From the NCBI RefSeq assembly GCF_001423845.1, contig NZ_LMPM01000002.1, positions 434,001 through 498,000 on the forward strand: a stretch of DNA of 64,000 nt, in the 5' to 3' direction. The position numbers were made by a program, and so were the translations under genes. Shown here one piece after another: positions 37,968 through 46,689 of the stretch. Origin of the DNA: Sphingomonas sp. Leaf357 (GTDB lineage: Bacteria > Pseudomonadota > Alphaproteobacteria > Sphingomonadales > Sphingomonadaceae). Under the pieces are notes generated by a model. That model worked only from the letters and a program-made list of their open reading frames with translations, made no database searches and had not been told where the DNA came from. How positions within the stretch are numbered: position 1 is the first letter of the stretch; each line of letters opens with the position of its first letter.

Positions 37968-39215
37968 TCATCCCCGCTCTGCCACGCTCGGCGATCCGTG
38001 ACCGTTGGGTTCGGTCGGGATCGTCCATCCGGGTGCAGGTTGCCGGATCGCCGACACGATGATCCACAGCATCGCCGCGCCCCGGATCGCGGCGGCGAGA
38101 GCGATGTCCCCTTGGGTCGCCGATGGCGTGTGGCCTTCCATGCCGGCGAACATCCAGAATTCGGCGAAATAGGCGGCGGCATCCCCGATCGCGAACCACA
38201 GGATCGGCCAGATCCGATAGCCCGTCAGGATCAGGAACGGGTAAAGCCACAGGTCGAATTGCGGGGAATAGACCTTGTTCGTCAGCAGGAACCAGCACAG
38301 CACCGGCGTGAACATTATCCAGGGCCGGGCGGCGTGCCTGCGCCAGCCGAGCGCGACGATCAACGCCGCTCCGGCAGCAAACAGCGCGAAGCTGACGAGG
38401 TTGCGCACCGGGATCGGCGATACCCATAGGCCGAACGTCGCAAGCAATTCCCACACGGACGCCGCCGTGCCGCTGCGGTCGCTTGAGAAACGATAGAATT
38501 CGGACCAAGTGTCGAACGCGGCATAGGCGATCGGGGCGTTGATCGCGCCCCAGACGAGGATCGCGACCAGCGCGAGCGATGCCGCCCTCGTGATCCGCCG
38601 CGGCCAGCGCTCGCCCGGCCGGAACAGCGCGGTCAGGCCGAGCAATGGCAGGATCAGCACCGGAAACAGCTTGGCCGCCGTGCCCGCCGCCGCCCATTGC
38701 ACTGCCCTGGTTAGCCGCCCCACCCGCGCCGCCAGCACCGCCGCCATGGCCAGCGCGACCGCCAGCAGGTCCCAATTGTGCCCGAGATACAGAATCAGCG
38801 GCGGCGCGGCGGCCCAGAGATACAGCCGCCGCCGATCGACCCCGGCCCGCTCCATCATCCATAAGACGAGGAAGGCGAGCCCGGCATTGACCGCGCTGAC
38901 CACGAACAGGAAGGTCGCGGCGTCGGCCGCAGGGCCGCGCAGCAGCCGCGCGACGATCCCCTCGACCCAGATCAGCGCGCCGGTCAGCACCGGATATTCC
39001 ATCCGGGCCTGAAGGTAGGGCAATTGCCCCGCCGCCACGCCACGCCCGCCCCAGAACGGCACCGCATCGCTGTAGCAGCCGGTGGTATATTGCACCCCGT
39101 CGGCCCAGCCGGCGCCGCAATGTCCCTTGAACGCCCAGCCCGCAAGACATGTGAGCGCGAGGAGCGACCAGGGGGTGAGCCAGCCGATCGTTTTGCGTCG
39201 GGGGGAAACCACCAT
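37968..39215 (-). CDS. GT87/DUF2029-like polytopic membrane protein
   Basis: A 415-residue protein with about ten hydrophobic segments. The pattern of a first loop with acidic residues after TM1 and GHNWDLLAVALAMAAVLAA resembles the GT-C fold glycosyltransferases (GT87/DUF2029) that use polyprenyl-phosphate sugars. The catalytic loop is not certain from sequence alone. TNKVYSPQFDLWLYPFL is a motif frequent in these proteins. It may act in envelope glycan or lipid glycosylation. AAAGG precedes the ATG at 39215. It is divergent from the asparagine synthetase-like gene. Confidence 0.75.
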   Translation of the reverse strand: MVVSPRRKTIGWLTPWSLLALTCLAGWAFKGHCGAGWADGVQYTTGCYSDAVPFWGGRGVAAGQLPYLQARMEYPVLTGALIWVEGIVARLLRGPAADAATFLFVVSAVNAGLAFLVLWMMERAGVDRRRLYLWAAAPPLILYLGHNWDLLAVALAMAAVLAARVGRLTRAVQWAAAGTAAKLFPVLILPLLGLTALFRPGERWPRRITRAASLALVAILVWGAINAPIAYAAFDTWSEFYRFSSDRSGTAASVWELLATFGLWVSPIPVRNLVSFALFAAGAALIVALGWRRHAARPWIMFTPVLCWFLLTNKVYSPQFDLWLYPFLILTGYRIWPILWFAIGDAAAYFAEFWMFAGMEGHTPSATQGDIALAAAIRGAAMLWIIVSAIRQPAPGWTIPTEPNGHGSPSVAERG

Positions 39216-39249
39216 CTCGCCATACCTTTCGGTTCTTTAGGGGCGCGCC

Positions 39250-39294
39250 TTCCCGTTCCTGTTCGGGCTTCGACAAGCTCAGCACGAACGGGAA
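39250..39294. repeat. Short palindromic repeat, family 1 (single-arm copy)
   Basis: TTCCCGTTC and GAACGGGAA bracket GGCTTCGACAAGCTCAGCAC, so this copy keeps only the right arm of the element plus a reformed end. It lies in the divergent spacer between the GT87-like and asparagine synthetase-like genes. Confidence 0.7.
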
Positions 39295-39376
39295 AGGGAT
39301 CGTCTTGTCTCGAGAACCCACCTAGCCGCATTCCGCGAACGGGCGAAGACTATGGTTTGATTGCCCCGCAGCGGTT

Positions 39377-39382
39377 TATAAG
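39377..39382 (+). promoter_or_regulatory. Probable -10 box of the cyclase-like gene
   Basis: TATAAG lies eight bases before the ATG at 39391 and there is no ribosome binding site, so the transcript would start at or next to the start codon. A -35 box is unclear (GGTTTG or TTTGAT). A leaderless mRNA is possible. Confidence 0.35.
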
Positions 39383-39390
39383 CGCCGGGC

Positions 39391-41295
39391 ATGAGTGCGA
39401 TTTTCGGGATCATCAGGTTCGACGGGGTGGAAGCGGATGCGCGCGGCGTCTCGCGCATGGGTGCGACGATGCGACACCGCGCGCCGGACGGGATCGAAAT
39501 CGCCACGCTGGGTCCGGTATGCTTCGGCTATGGCAGGATGCGCGTACAGCGCGAGGATATCTTCGATGCGCAACCGCTGAGCGACGATCGCGGCGACGTC
39601 ACGTTGGTGGTGGAAGGTCGGCTCGACAATCGCGAGGCGCTGGCCGCGAGCTTGGCAATCGACGTCGCCGCGTTGCGCGACATGCCCGACAGCGCCTTGG
39701 TCCTGGCCGCCTACAAGCATTGGGGTGCGGATTTCGCGGAGCACCTGCTCGGCGATTTCGCCTTCGCCTTGTGGGATGCGCGTGCCCGCAAGCTGGTGCT
39801 GGGGCGCGATCATATGGGCCAGCGCCATTTGCTGTTCCATCGCAGCGAGCATTTCCTTGCCTTTGCGAGCGAGATCAAGGCGTTATGGGCGCTGGAGGAC
39901 GTGCCGCGCGCGATGAGCGACGATGCCACGATGCGACGGCTGCTGGTGCTGCGCGACCCCAACGCGCCGGATACGTTGTTCCAGGGGATCGAGGGCCTGC
40001 GCGGGGGCGAGCGGATGACGGTCGGGCTCGACGGATCGATCGATCGCCTGCGTTATTGGACGCCGCACGCCGCGCCGGAGCATGAGGGCAAGGACGAGGC
40101 TTACTATATCGCCGCCTATCGCGCGGTGCTCGGCGAGGCGGTGGCGTGCCGGGTGCGGCGGCTGGAGCGCAGGTCCGCGCTGCACATGAGTGGCGGGTTC
40201 GACAGCAGCGCGGTGGCAGGGCTGGCGGGGCCGGTGCTGCGCGAGCAGGGACGCACGATCCTGGGCATCGCATCGGTGATGCCGGAGGACAAACGCGGGC
40301 AACAGCCGCGCGATGCCCGGCCGATGGTGGAACATTGCGCGCGCGACATGCCGCATCTCGACGTGCATTATCTGACGCGCGAGGGGATCGAACCGTTCGG
40401 CGGTCTGGACGAGGCGTTGCCGCGTCTCGATGGGCCTGCCTCGACCGTCCACTACGTCTATGTCGAGGCGGCTCGGATCGCGCGACGGCACGATATCCGC
40501 CAGATGATGGACGGGCATGGCGGCGATTACACGCTCAATCCGCGCGAGAGCGGTGCCGTTCCCCGGTTGCTGATGCAGGGCGACCTGCGCGGCTATGTCC
40601 GGGAGGTCGCGGCCCTGCGCAGACGCTTCGGCGCACAATTGCTGCCGTTGCTGAGGCAGCATCTGCGCCAGATGCTCGATCCATTGATCCGGCGCGCGAA
40701 GATCCGGCTCGGGCGCAGCGTGCGGACGGCGAGCATGGCGCGGTTCCTCCAGCCCGGCGCGATCGATGCGGCCGTGGCAGCGCATTTGGTGACGCGCGAC
40801 GAGTTCGGGCTGGACACCGGCGTCGCGATCGAGACGCGCGGCCGGATCGCCCGCCTGTTGGACCGGGTGAGCGGGCAGGTCGCATATGCGGCGATGGACA
40901 TGGCGGCCTGGACCGAGGGGCTGGTGGTGACGCGCCCGTTCCACGACAAAAGGGTCGTCGAACTGGCGCTGGCGATCCCCGAATCGCTCTATTTCAAGGA
41001 TGGGCGCAACCGCTATCTCGCGTGCCGCGCGCTGGCGGACATCTATCCGCCCGAATTCCAGGACCGGCCGTTTCACAACGACCACCGCATTCCCGACATC
41101 GCGGCCGCGCTTGCGAGCGCCGCGCCCGACCTGATCGCGCGCGCGGAGCGTCTGCCGGACGAACTGGTCGACCGCGACGCGCTGATCGCGGCGCTCGACC
41201 CCGATCGGCCCTGGGGCCAGCCCAAGGGGCTGGCGCTGGACGTGCTGCTGGTGGCCGATTACCGGCGGTGGTTCGAACGCAGAAACTCGCCCTGA
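39391..41295 (+). CDS. Asparagine synthetase-like ATP-dependent cyclase (lasso cyclase type)
   Basis: A 634-residue homologue of AsnB. The N-terminal glutaminase-like domain starts MSAIFGIIRFDGVEADARGV; the Cys2 nucleophile of true AsnB (MCGI) is absent, so it cannot use glutamine. The C-terminal PP-loop domain is intact: HMSGGFDSSAVAGLAG (about residue 265) and RQMMDGHGGDYT. Homologues of this kind and size include the lasso peptide cyclase (C protein), which adenylates an Asp/Glu side chain and closes an isopeptide ring with residue 1. It ends 19 nt from the tail of a 50-codon candidate precursor on the other strand. No PqqD-like B1 or transglutaminase-like B2 gene is in the window. Other roles, such as ammonia-dependent asparagine synthesis or exopolysaccharide modification, remain possible. 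Confidence 0.85.
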   Translation: MSAIFGIIRFDGVEADARGVSRMGATMRHRAPDGIEIATLGPVCFGYGRMRVQREDIFDAQPLSDDRGDVTLVVEGRLDNREALAASLAIDVAALRDMPDSALVLAAYKHWGADFAEHLLGDFAFALWDARARKLVLGRDHMGQRHLLFHRSEHFLAFASEIKALWALEDVPRAMSDDATMRRLLVLRDPNAPDTLFQGIEGLRGGERMTVGLDGSIDRLRYWTPHAAPEHEGKDEAYYIAAYRAVLGEAVACRVRRLERRSALHMSGGFDSSAVAGLAGPVLREQGRTILGIASVMPEDKRGQQPRDARPMVEHCARDMPHLDVHYLTREGIEPFGGLDEALPRLDGPASTVHYVYVEAARIARRHDIRQMMDGHGGDYTLNPRESGAVPRLLMQGDLRGYVREVAALRRRFGAQLLPLLRQHLRQMLDPLIRRAKIRLGRSVRTASMARFLQPGAIDAAVAAHLVTRDEFGLDTGVAIETRGRIARLLDRVSGQVAYAAMDMAAWTEGLVVTRPFHDKRVVELALAIPESLYFKDGRNRYLACRALADIYPPEFQDRPFHNDHRIPDIAAALASAAPDLIARAERLPDELVDRDALIAALDPDRPWGQPKGLALDVLLVADYRRWFERRNSP

Positions 41296-41314
41296 GCGCG
41301 AACCCTCGACGGAG

Positions 41315-41467
41315 TCAGCTCGTGCCGATGGTCGAGTTGGGCGATTCCGCGCTACCACCCGGGATGATGCCCTCGGACCGGCTGACGATCGTCGCCGTGA
41401 TCACCGCCGGAGTCGTCCAGGCCTTGCGACCTTCCCCGCAAGTATCATGTTCGGTTGCTACGTTCAT
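41315..41467 (-). CDS. Candidate lasso peptide precursor
   Basis: A 50-codon gene with a strong ribosome site (GAGGGA, seven bases before the ATG at 41467). The leader contains KAWTTPAVI, an aromatic-x-x-Pro pattern like that bound by lasso B1 (RRE) proteins. If cleaved before Gly33, the core is GIIPGGSAESPNSTIGTS: Gly at position 1 and Glu at position 9, the spacing needed for a nine-residue macrolactam ring, followed by a nine-residue tail. Position -2 is Ser instead of the usual Thr. It is tail-to-tail with the asparagine synthetase-like cyclase gene. A longer frame starts at 41527 but lacks a ribosome site. Expression and processing are unproven. Confidence 0.5.
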   Translation of the reverse strand: MNVATEHDTCGEGRKAWTTPAVITATIVSRSEGIIPGGSAESPNSTIGTS

Positions 41468-41592
41468 GCCACTGTCCCTCGGAAACGCTCTGCCGTCGGC
41501 TCCGATATGGCGGGGAATGGCAAACATCCCGTTAACCGCCCGGCCCTTTATTCCAACGACTTGACGCCGATCAATCGACTCTGGCGCAGAGG

Positions 41593-41607
41593 GAACATAT
41601 GCCGAAC
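41593..41607 (+). promoter_or_regulatory. LexA (SOS) box of the radical SAM-UdgX operon
   Basis: GAAC-ATATGCC-GAAC matches the alphaproteobacterial LexA site GAAC-N7-GAAC exactly. It ends two bases before the start codon of the radical SAM gene and covers the ribosome-site region. A TTGACG that could serve as -35 lies at 41561-41566. Repression by LexA and induction by DNA damage are inferred. Confidence 0.7.
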
Positions 41608-41609
41608 GA

Positions 41610-42857
41610 ATGGCCCAGTTCGACGTTCAGCATAAGCTCGAAATCCTCGCCGATGCAGCGAAGTACGACGCGTCCTGCGCATCGTCGGGCACCTCGAAAC
41701 GCACGTCGCGCGACGGCAAGGGCGTAGGATCGACCGATGGCGGGATGGGCATCTGCCATGCCTATGCGCCGGACGGACGGTGCATTTCGCTGCTCAAGAT
41801 CCTGCTGACCAACAGCTGCATCTTCGACTGTCATTATTGCATCAACCGCAAGTCGAGCAACGTACGCCGCGCGCGCTTCACCGCCGACGAGGTCGTGCGG
41901 CTGACGCTGGCCTTCTACAAGCGCAACTACATCGAGGGACTGTTCCTGTCCTCGGGCATCATCCGGTCTTCCAATTACACGATGGAGCAATTGGTCGAGG
42001 TGGCGCGGAGCCTGCGTGAAGATCATCACTTTCGCGGGTACATCCACCTGAAGACGATTCCCGATGCCGATCCCGAACTGGTGCATCAGGCCGGGCTGTA
42101 TGCCGATCGCGTGTCGATCAACGTCGAACTGCCGACCGCATCGGGCCTGAAGCGACTCGCGCCCGAAAAATCCGACACGCGGATCGCAACCGCGATGGGT
42201 GAGATGAAGACGGCGATCATCGACACCACCGACGCGCGCAAGCGCTACAAATCCGCCCCGAAATTCGCGCCCGCCGGGCAATCGACCCAGATGATCGTCG
42301 GCGCGGATGCCGCCACCGATGGCGATATCGTGCGCAAGGCATCGTCGCTCTACGATCGCTTCGGCATGCGACGAGTCTATTATTCCGCCTTCTCGCCGAT
42401 CCCAGACGCCAGCGCGATCCTGCCGCTCCAGCGCCCGCCGCTGATGCGCGAACACCGGTTGTACCAGTCCGACTGGCTGATGCGCTTCTACGATTATTCC
42501 ACTGCCGATGTGGTGGCGGCGGCCGATGAGGCGACCGGCATGCTGCCGCTGGATATCGATCCGAAGCTCGCCTGGGCGCTGAAGTTTCGCGGCACGTTTC
42601 CGGTAGATGTCAACCGCGCGCCGCGCGAGATGCTGCTCCGCGTGCCAGGCTTGGGGGTGAAGGCGGTCGGCAACATCCTGGCGGCGCGGCGCTGGCGACG
42701 TCTTTACCTCGCCGATGTCGCCCGCCTGACTGCGTCGATCGCCAAGGTACGCCCGTTTCTCATCGCGGAGGATTGGCGACCGGTGGCGCTCAGCGACAAG
42801 GCCGATCTGCGCCCGATCGTGGCGGCCAAGCCGAAGCAGATGGAATTGTTCGGCTGA
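41610..42857 (+). CDS. Radical SAM protein with HhH domain, UdgX-linked family
   Basis: A 415-residue protein of the radical SAM family that is found next to UdgX in many bacteria. The 4Fe-4S ligands are Cys70, Cys74 and Cys77 (SCIFDCHYCINR; C-x3-C-x2-C). A conserved N-terminus (LEILADAAKYDASCASSG) holds another Cys. The C-terminus has a helix-hairpin-helix (LRVPGLGVKAVGNILAAR, about residues 343-360) for DNA binding. A role in repair of a specific DNA lesion or in preparing the substrate for UdgX is suggested by the fixed pairing but not proven. A LexA box lies at its start; one base separates its stop from the udgX gene. Confidence 0.92.
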   Translation: MAQFDVQHKLEILADAAKYDASCASSGTSKRTSRDGKGVGSTDGGMGICHAYAPDGRCISLLKILLTNSCIFDCHYCINRKSSNVRRARFTADEVVRLTLAFYKRNYIEGLFLSSGIIRSSNYTMEQLVEVARSLREDHHFRGYIHLKTIPDADPELVHQAGLYADRVSINVELPTASGLKRLAPEKSDTRIATAMGEMKTAIIDTTDARKRYKSAPKFAPAGQSTQMIVGADAATDGDIVRKASSLYDRFGMRRVYYSAFSPIPDASAILPLQRPPLMREHRLYQSDWLMRFYDYSTADVVAAADEATGMLPLDIDPKLAWALKFRGTFPVDVNRAPREMLLRVPGLGVKAVGNILAARRWRRLYLADVARLTASIAKVRPFLIAEDWRPVALSDKADLRPIVAAKPKQMELFG

Positions 42858-42858
42858 G

Positions 42859-44262
42859 ATGAGGACGATCCATCTCGCCGAACCTGACGATTTCGATGGC
42901 TGGCGCGATGCCGCGCGGGCGCTGGCGGCGGAGAGCGTGCCGCCGGAGGATGTGGTGTGGCAGGTCGGCGACGCGGCGGCCGATCTCTTCGCCGATCCGG
43001 GCGACACGCCTGCGGCACCGCCCGGCGCGACCTTCTCGGTGCCGCGCGCCTTCGTCGATCTCGCGCGTAAGGCGGTGCTGCACAGCGCGCCCGAACGCTT
43101 CGCCTTGCTGTATACCGCGCTGTTCCGGTTGCGCCGCGAGCCCAAGCTGATCGAGGATCATGCCGATCCGCTGGTGCGGCAGCTGGAAGGCCTGGCGCGC
43201 GAGGTGCGGCGCGACATCCACAAGATGCGCGCCTTCCTGCGGTTCCGCGAAGTCGATGACGGCGAGAGCGGTGCCGATACGGGTCGCTTCGTCGCATGGT
43301 TCGAACCCGACCATCATATCGTGCGCGCCAATGCCGCCTTTTTCATCGATCGCTTCGCCGCCCTGCGCTGGTCGATCCTGACGCCGGAACTGTCGATCCA
43401 CTGGGACACCAAAAGGCTCGAGGAAGGGCCCGGCGCGGTCAAGAGCGATGCGCCCGACGGCGACCCGATCGAGGACGTATGGAAGACCTATTACGCCTCG
43501 ATCTTCAACCCGGCGCGACTGAAGGTGGGTGCGATGCTGAAGGAAATGCCGCGCAAATATTGGAAGAACATGCCCGAAACCGCATTGGTCTCCGGTTTGA
43601 TCGCGGGCGCGCGGGCGCGGGAGAGTGGGATGATCGATGTGGCGCGCACGCAGATCGGCGGAAATATCGACGCGGCCTGGGCGGCGCTGCGCGACGAGGC
43701 GGCGGGTTGCACGCGCTGTTCGCTTCACCAGCATGCGACGCAGACGGTGTTCGGCGAAGGCCCGACCGATGCGCGGCTGATGTTCGTCGGCGAGCAGCCG
43801 GGAGATCAGGAGGATCTGGCCGGGCGTCCGTTCGTCGGCCCGGCCGGGCAGGTGTTCGACCGGGCGATCGCCGAAGCCGGAATCGACCGGGCGCAGGTCT
43901 ACGTCACCAACGCGGTGAAGCATTTCAAGTTCGAACAGCGTGGCAAGCGGCGCATTCACGCCAAGCCCGGCGCGGGCGAGATCACCGCCTGCCGCTGGTG
44001 GGTCGATCAGGAGCGGATGCTGATCAAGCCGCAGGTCACGGTCGCCCTGGGCGCGACGGCGGCGCGGAGCCTGTTGGGTCGCGTGGTGACGATCGGCAAG
44101 GAGCGTGGCCGCGCGCTGGAACTGCCCGATGGCGGCGGCGAGGCGTGGATCACGGTCCACCCTAGCTTCCTGTTGCGCCTGCCGGACGAGGTGGCGCGGG
44201 CGGAGGAATATGCCCGGTTCGTCGAGGATCTGCGCGTGGCGGCGGGACGGGTTACGGGTTAG
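42859..44262 (+). CDS. DUF4130-UdgX fusion, uracil-DNA cross-linking protein
   Basis: A 467-residue fusion. Residues of about 1-250 match the DUF4130/SAM-linked conserved domain. Residues of about 280-467 form a family-4-like uracil-DNA glycosylase: GEQPGDQEDLAGRPFVGP (motif A), Fe-S Cys in CTRCSLHQH and further Cys downstream, and HPSFLLRLPDE (motif B). Near residue 365 is GKRRIHAKPGAGE, the UdgX-specific loop whose His bonds covalently to the deoxyribose after uracil is excised, leaving protein stuck on DNA. The upstream radical SAM gene and the LexA box suggest a DNA damage response operon. Confidence 0.93.
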   Translation: MRTIHLAEPDDFDGWRDAARALAAESVPPEDVVWQVGDAAADLFADPGDTPAAPPGATFSVPRAFVDLARKAVLHSAPERFALLYTALFRLRREPKLIEDHADPLVRQLEGLAREVRRDIHKMRAFLRFREVDDGESGADTGRFVAWFEPDHHIVRANAAFFIDRFAALRWSILTPELSIHWDTKRLEEGPGAVKSDAPDGDPIEDVWKTYYASIFNPARLKVGAMLKEMPRKYWKNMPETALVSGLIAGARARESGMIDVARTQIGGNIDAAWAALRDEAAGCTRCSLHQHATQTVFGEGPTDARLMFVGEQPGDQEDLAGRPFVGPAGQVFDRAIAEAGIDRAQVYVTNAVKHFKFEQRGKRRIHAKPGAGEITACRWWVDQERMLIKPQVTVALGATAARSLLGRVVTIGKERGRALELPDGGGEAWITVHPSFLLRLPDEVARAEEYARFVEDLRVAAGRVTG

Positions 44263-44291
44263 GTCAAGATCGGATCAACCGGGCCTCTTTA

Positions 44292-44388
44292 CCGTTCGTG
44301 CGGAGCCTGTCGAAGCACCGTACTTCGTGCCACGAACGTGTCACTTGTTGATCGAAGAACGGTGCTTCGACAAGCTCAGCACGAACGG
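44292..44388. repeat. Palindromic repeat, family 1 (copy 7)
   Basis: Inverted arms contain CCGTTCGTGCGGAGCCTGTC and GTGCTTCGACAAGCTCAGCA, with ACGAACGG at the end. It is about 97 nt, longer than the other copies, and sits between the convergent udgX and tonB genes. Confidence 0.82.
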
Positions 44389-44422
44389 ACTGGGAAATGA
44401 TCCAACTTCAAATCATCTCACT

Positions 44423-45202
44423 CTAGCGATCATCCTCGGCATCCGCCTGCCCCTCCCGCTCGATCAACCAATGATGATCCTCCTCCACCACGGAGGCAAT
44501 CGCCCGCCCCGCCGCATCGGTCCCGGCGCGATACCGGAAGCGTTTGAGGATCAGCTTGCAGGTGACGGCGTCGATCTCCGCATTGCCGCTGGAGCGCGTC
44601 ACGCGGCAATCCTCTGCCCGGCCCTTCGGCGTGACGGTGTAGCGGACCCACACGGTGCCGCCGATCCCGGCGCGCGCCGCCGCCGTCGGATAATCGCGAT
44701 CATGGATCTGCCCCGAGATCTTGCGCGCGAAACTGCCGTGACCGCCCGCCCCTTGCCCGTTACCGTCACCGCCACTGCCCGTCCCCTCGCCAGCCCCGCC
44801 GCCGCCGGTGCCCGGGCCGGGCAAGAGCGCGGCACCGGACGCTGCCTGTGCGTCCGGCCCCGCGACCGGCGCGGCGAGCAGCGGCGGGGGTACCGGCGGT
44901 GGCGGCACCGGCGGGGCGACGATCTCGCTCGGGCGGGCGTCGCGATTGGCCGGTGCGGCGGCACCAGTCCTGCGCGCGTTCCGCACTGTCTTCGGTTCGG
45001 GCGCGTCCGGCGGCGGCGGGGGCTTGGGCAGTGCGACGTCGAACGCCGTCAGCGTATCCACGCTGCGCGCGACCAGGTCGGGCGCCAGGCCGACGACCAG
45101 CAGGTACAGGATCGCGACGTGCAGCAGCGCCACCGCCAGCCCGGCGATCACCCGATCGCGATCGAACCGGCCAACGGCTCGCAAAGTATAACCGCTGTTC
45201 AC
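44423..45202 (-). CDS. TonB-family energy transducer
   Basis: A 259-residue inner-membrane-anchored protein. A single helix (AGLAVALLHVAILYLLVVGL) follows a short cytoplasmic start. A Pro-rich spacer (LPKPPPPPDAPEPK) and a Gly-rich stretch lead to a C-terminal TonB domain: YPTAAARAGIGGTVWVRYTV, CRVTRSSGNAEIDAV and RFRYRAGTDAAG. It passes proton-motive energy to outer membrane receptors. No exbB/exbD is close, as often in sphingomonads, which have several TonB genes. Confidence 0.9.
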   Translation of the reverse strand: MNSGYTLRAVGRFDRDRVIAGLAVALLHVAILYLLVVGLAPDLVARSVDTLTAFDVALPKPPPPPDAPEPKTVRNARRTGAAAPANRDARPSEIVAPPVPPPPVPPPLLAAPVAGPDAQAASGAALLPGPGTGGGGAGEGTGSGGDGNGQGAGGHGSFARKISGQIHDRDYPTAAARAGIGGTVWVRYTVTPKGRAEDCRVTRSSGNAEIDAVTCKLILKRFRYRAGTDAAGRAIASVVEEDHHWLIEREGQADAEDDR

Positions 45203-45287
45203 CCGCCCCTTCTAACCCGCGCCGCCTGAACGCGCGCTGGCATTTGGGGCTTCCCTTCGCGGCGTGCATCGCGCATCGCACGGCCCC

Positions 45288-45917
45288 ATGATCGAGCACA
45301 TCCTGGGCATCCTCGCCGGCTTCACCATCTGGGTCATCTCCAGCGGAGGCTATCTCGGCATCGCGCTGCTGATGGCGATCGAATCCGCCTGCATCCCGCT
45401 GCCGTCGGAAATCATCATGCCGTTCGCCGGCTATCTAGTCTCGACCGGGCATTTCGACCTGTATCTCGCCGCTACCGCCGGGGCGATCGGCTGCAATATC
45501 GGCTCGATCCCGGCTTATGAACTCGGCAAGCGCGGCGGACGTCCAGCGATCGAGCGCTGGGGGCGGTACGTGCTGATCGGACCGGGCGAACTCGACATGG
45601 CCGACCGCTTCTTCGCCCGCTTCGGCAATTCGGCGATCCTGATCGGGCGGTTGTTACCGGTGATCCGGTCGTTCATCGCCTTCCCCGCCGGCATCGCCCG
45701 CATGAAGCTGCTGCCGTTCCACCTCTACACCTTTGCCGGATCGTGGCCGTGGTGCTTCGGGCTTGCCTGGGTCGGCATGAAGCTGGGCGACAAATGGAAC
45801 AGCGATCCGCGCGTGAAGGCCGCCTTCCACAGCGCCGATGCGATCATCGCCGTCGTGCTGGTGGCGGGTGTGGCCTTCTACATCTGGCATCGCGTCAGGG
45901 GTATGAAGCACCGCTGA
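45288..45917 (+). CDS. DedA-family membrane protein
   Basis: A 209-residue inner membrane protein of the DedA/VTT family. ESACIPLPSEIIMPFAGYL is the conserved re-entrant loop with the acidic residue and Arg pattern, and FGNSAILIGRLLPVIRSFI AFPAG (two parts) the second. The family transports undecaprenyl phosphate or other lipids, or supports membrane energetics. The ATG at 45288 lacks a clear ribosome site; a GTG at 45264 is possible. Its 3' end overlaps the convergent DJ-1/PfpI gene by 23 nt. Confidence 0.9.
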   Translation: MIEHILGILAGFTIWVISSGGYLGIALLMAIESACIPLPSEIIMPFAGYLVSTGHFDLYLAATAGAIGCNIGSIPAYELGKRGGRPAIERWGRYVLIGPGELDMADRFFARFGNSAILIGRLLPVIRSFIAFPAGIARMKLLPFHLYTFAGSWPWCFGLAWVGMKLGDKWNSDPRVKAAFHSADAIIAVVLVAGVAFYIWHRVRGMKHR

Positions 45918-46602
45918 GTTTCGCCGCGACGGCGCGGGTGCGCTCTGCCCTTGCCGCAAGACCTTCTCCCGCCAATCTCTCGTAGCGCGCCAGGGTTTCG
46001 GGTGTCGCACTGGTCGGCGTTCCGCTGTCGAACGGCGGCGCGGGATCGTATTCGAGCGTGAGCTGGACCAGCCGGGCTTGCGCTTCGCCCCGAATCGCCG
46101 CGACCAGAGCGAGGCCGAAATCGATTCCGGCGGTCACGCCGCCGCCCGTCGCGCGGTTGCGATCGAACACGACGCGCTCCTTGACCGGGATCGCGCCGAA
46201 AGCGGCGAGCAGATCGTGGCTGGCCCAGTGGCAGGTGGCACGGTAGCCGCTGAGCAGCCCCGCCGCGCCGAGCAACAACGAACCGGTGCAGACGCTGGTG
46301 ATCCATTGCGCCCCCGCCGCGGCCTGCCGCACCCAGGCGATCGTCGCGTCATCCTCCATCGCATCGTTCACGCCCAGCCCGCCCGGAACGCAGAGGAGGT
46401 CGGGTTGGATGGCGTCATCGAACGTCGCGGTGGGCAGCAATGCGAAGCCGGCATCGCTCATCACGGGATCGCGGGTCCTGGCAACGAGATCGATCGTCGC
46501 GTTGCCGAGGCGGGACAAGACCTGCGCGGGGCCGGTGAGATCGAGTTGCGTGACGTTCGGGAAGAGCAGGAACGCAACGCGGATCGGCACGAGTTCAGGC
46601 AT
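45895..46602 (-). CDS. DJ-1/PfpI family protein (isonitrile hydratase-like)
   Basis: A 235-residue class I glutamine amidotransferase-like fold. PIRVAFLLFPNVTQLDLTGP is the N-terminal motif, and ITSVCTGSLLLGAAGLLSG carries the nucleophilic Cys on the elbow, with ATCHWASHD following. This pattern fits isonitrile hydratase and AraC-less DJ-1 proteins. The substrate is unknown. It runs convergent to dedA, with overlapping ends. Confidence 0.85.
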   Translation of the reverse strand: MPELVPIRVAFLLFPNVTQLDLTGPAQVLSRLGNATIDLVARTRDPVMSDAGFALLPTATFDDAIQPDLLCVPGGLGVNDAMEDDATIAWVRQAAAGAQWITSVCTGSLLLGAAGLLSGYRATCHWASHDLLAAFGAIPVKERVVFDRNRATGGGVTAGIDFGLALVAAIRGEAQARLVQLTLEYDPAPPFDSGTPTSATPETLARYERLAGEGLAARAERTRAVAAKLSGASYP

Positions 46603-46689
46603 TGAGGCGCTCCATCGATCGGTGAAGGTGCCCAGGCGAACGGCTCGATTATGGTCGGCGCTTCCCTGTGGTGCCCCACGATTCGCCAG

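Noticed and set aside
41315..41467. Small peptide as PqqA-like substrate of the neighbouring radical SAM enzyme
   Set aside because: The radical SAM protein belongs to the UdgX-linked DNA-repair family with an HhH domain, has its own LexA box and is divergent; no PqqD-like partner is present. The Gly1/Glu9 pattern fits a lasso core better.
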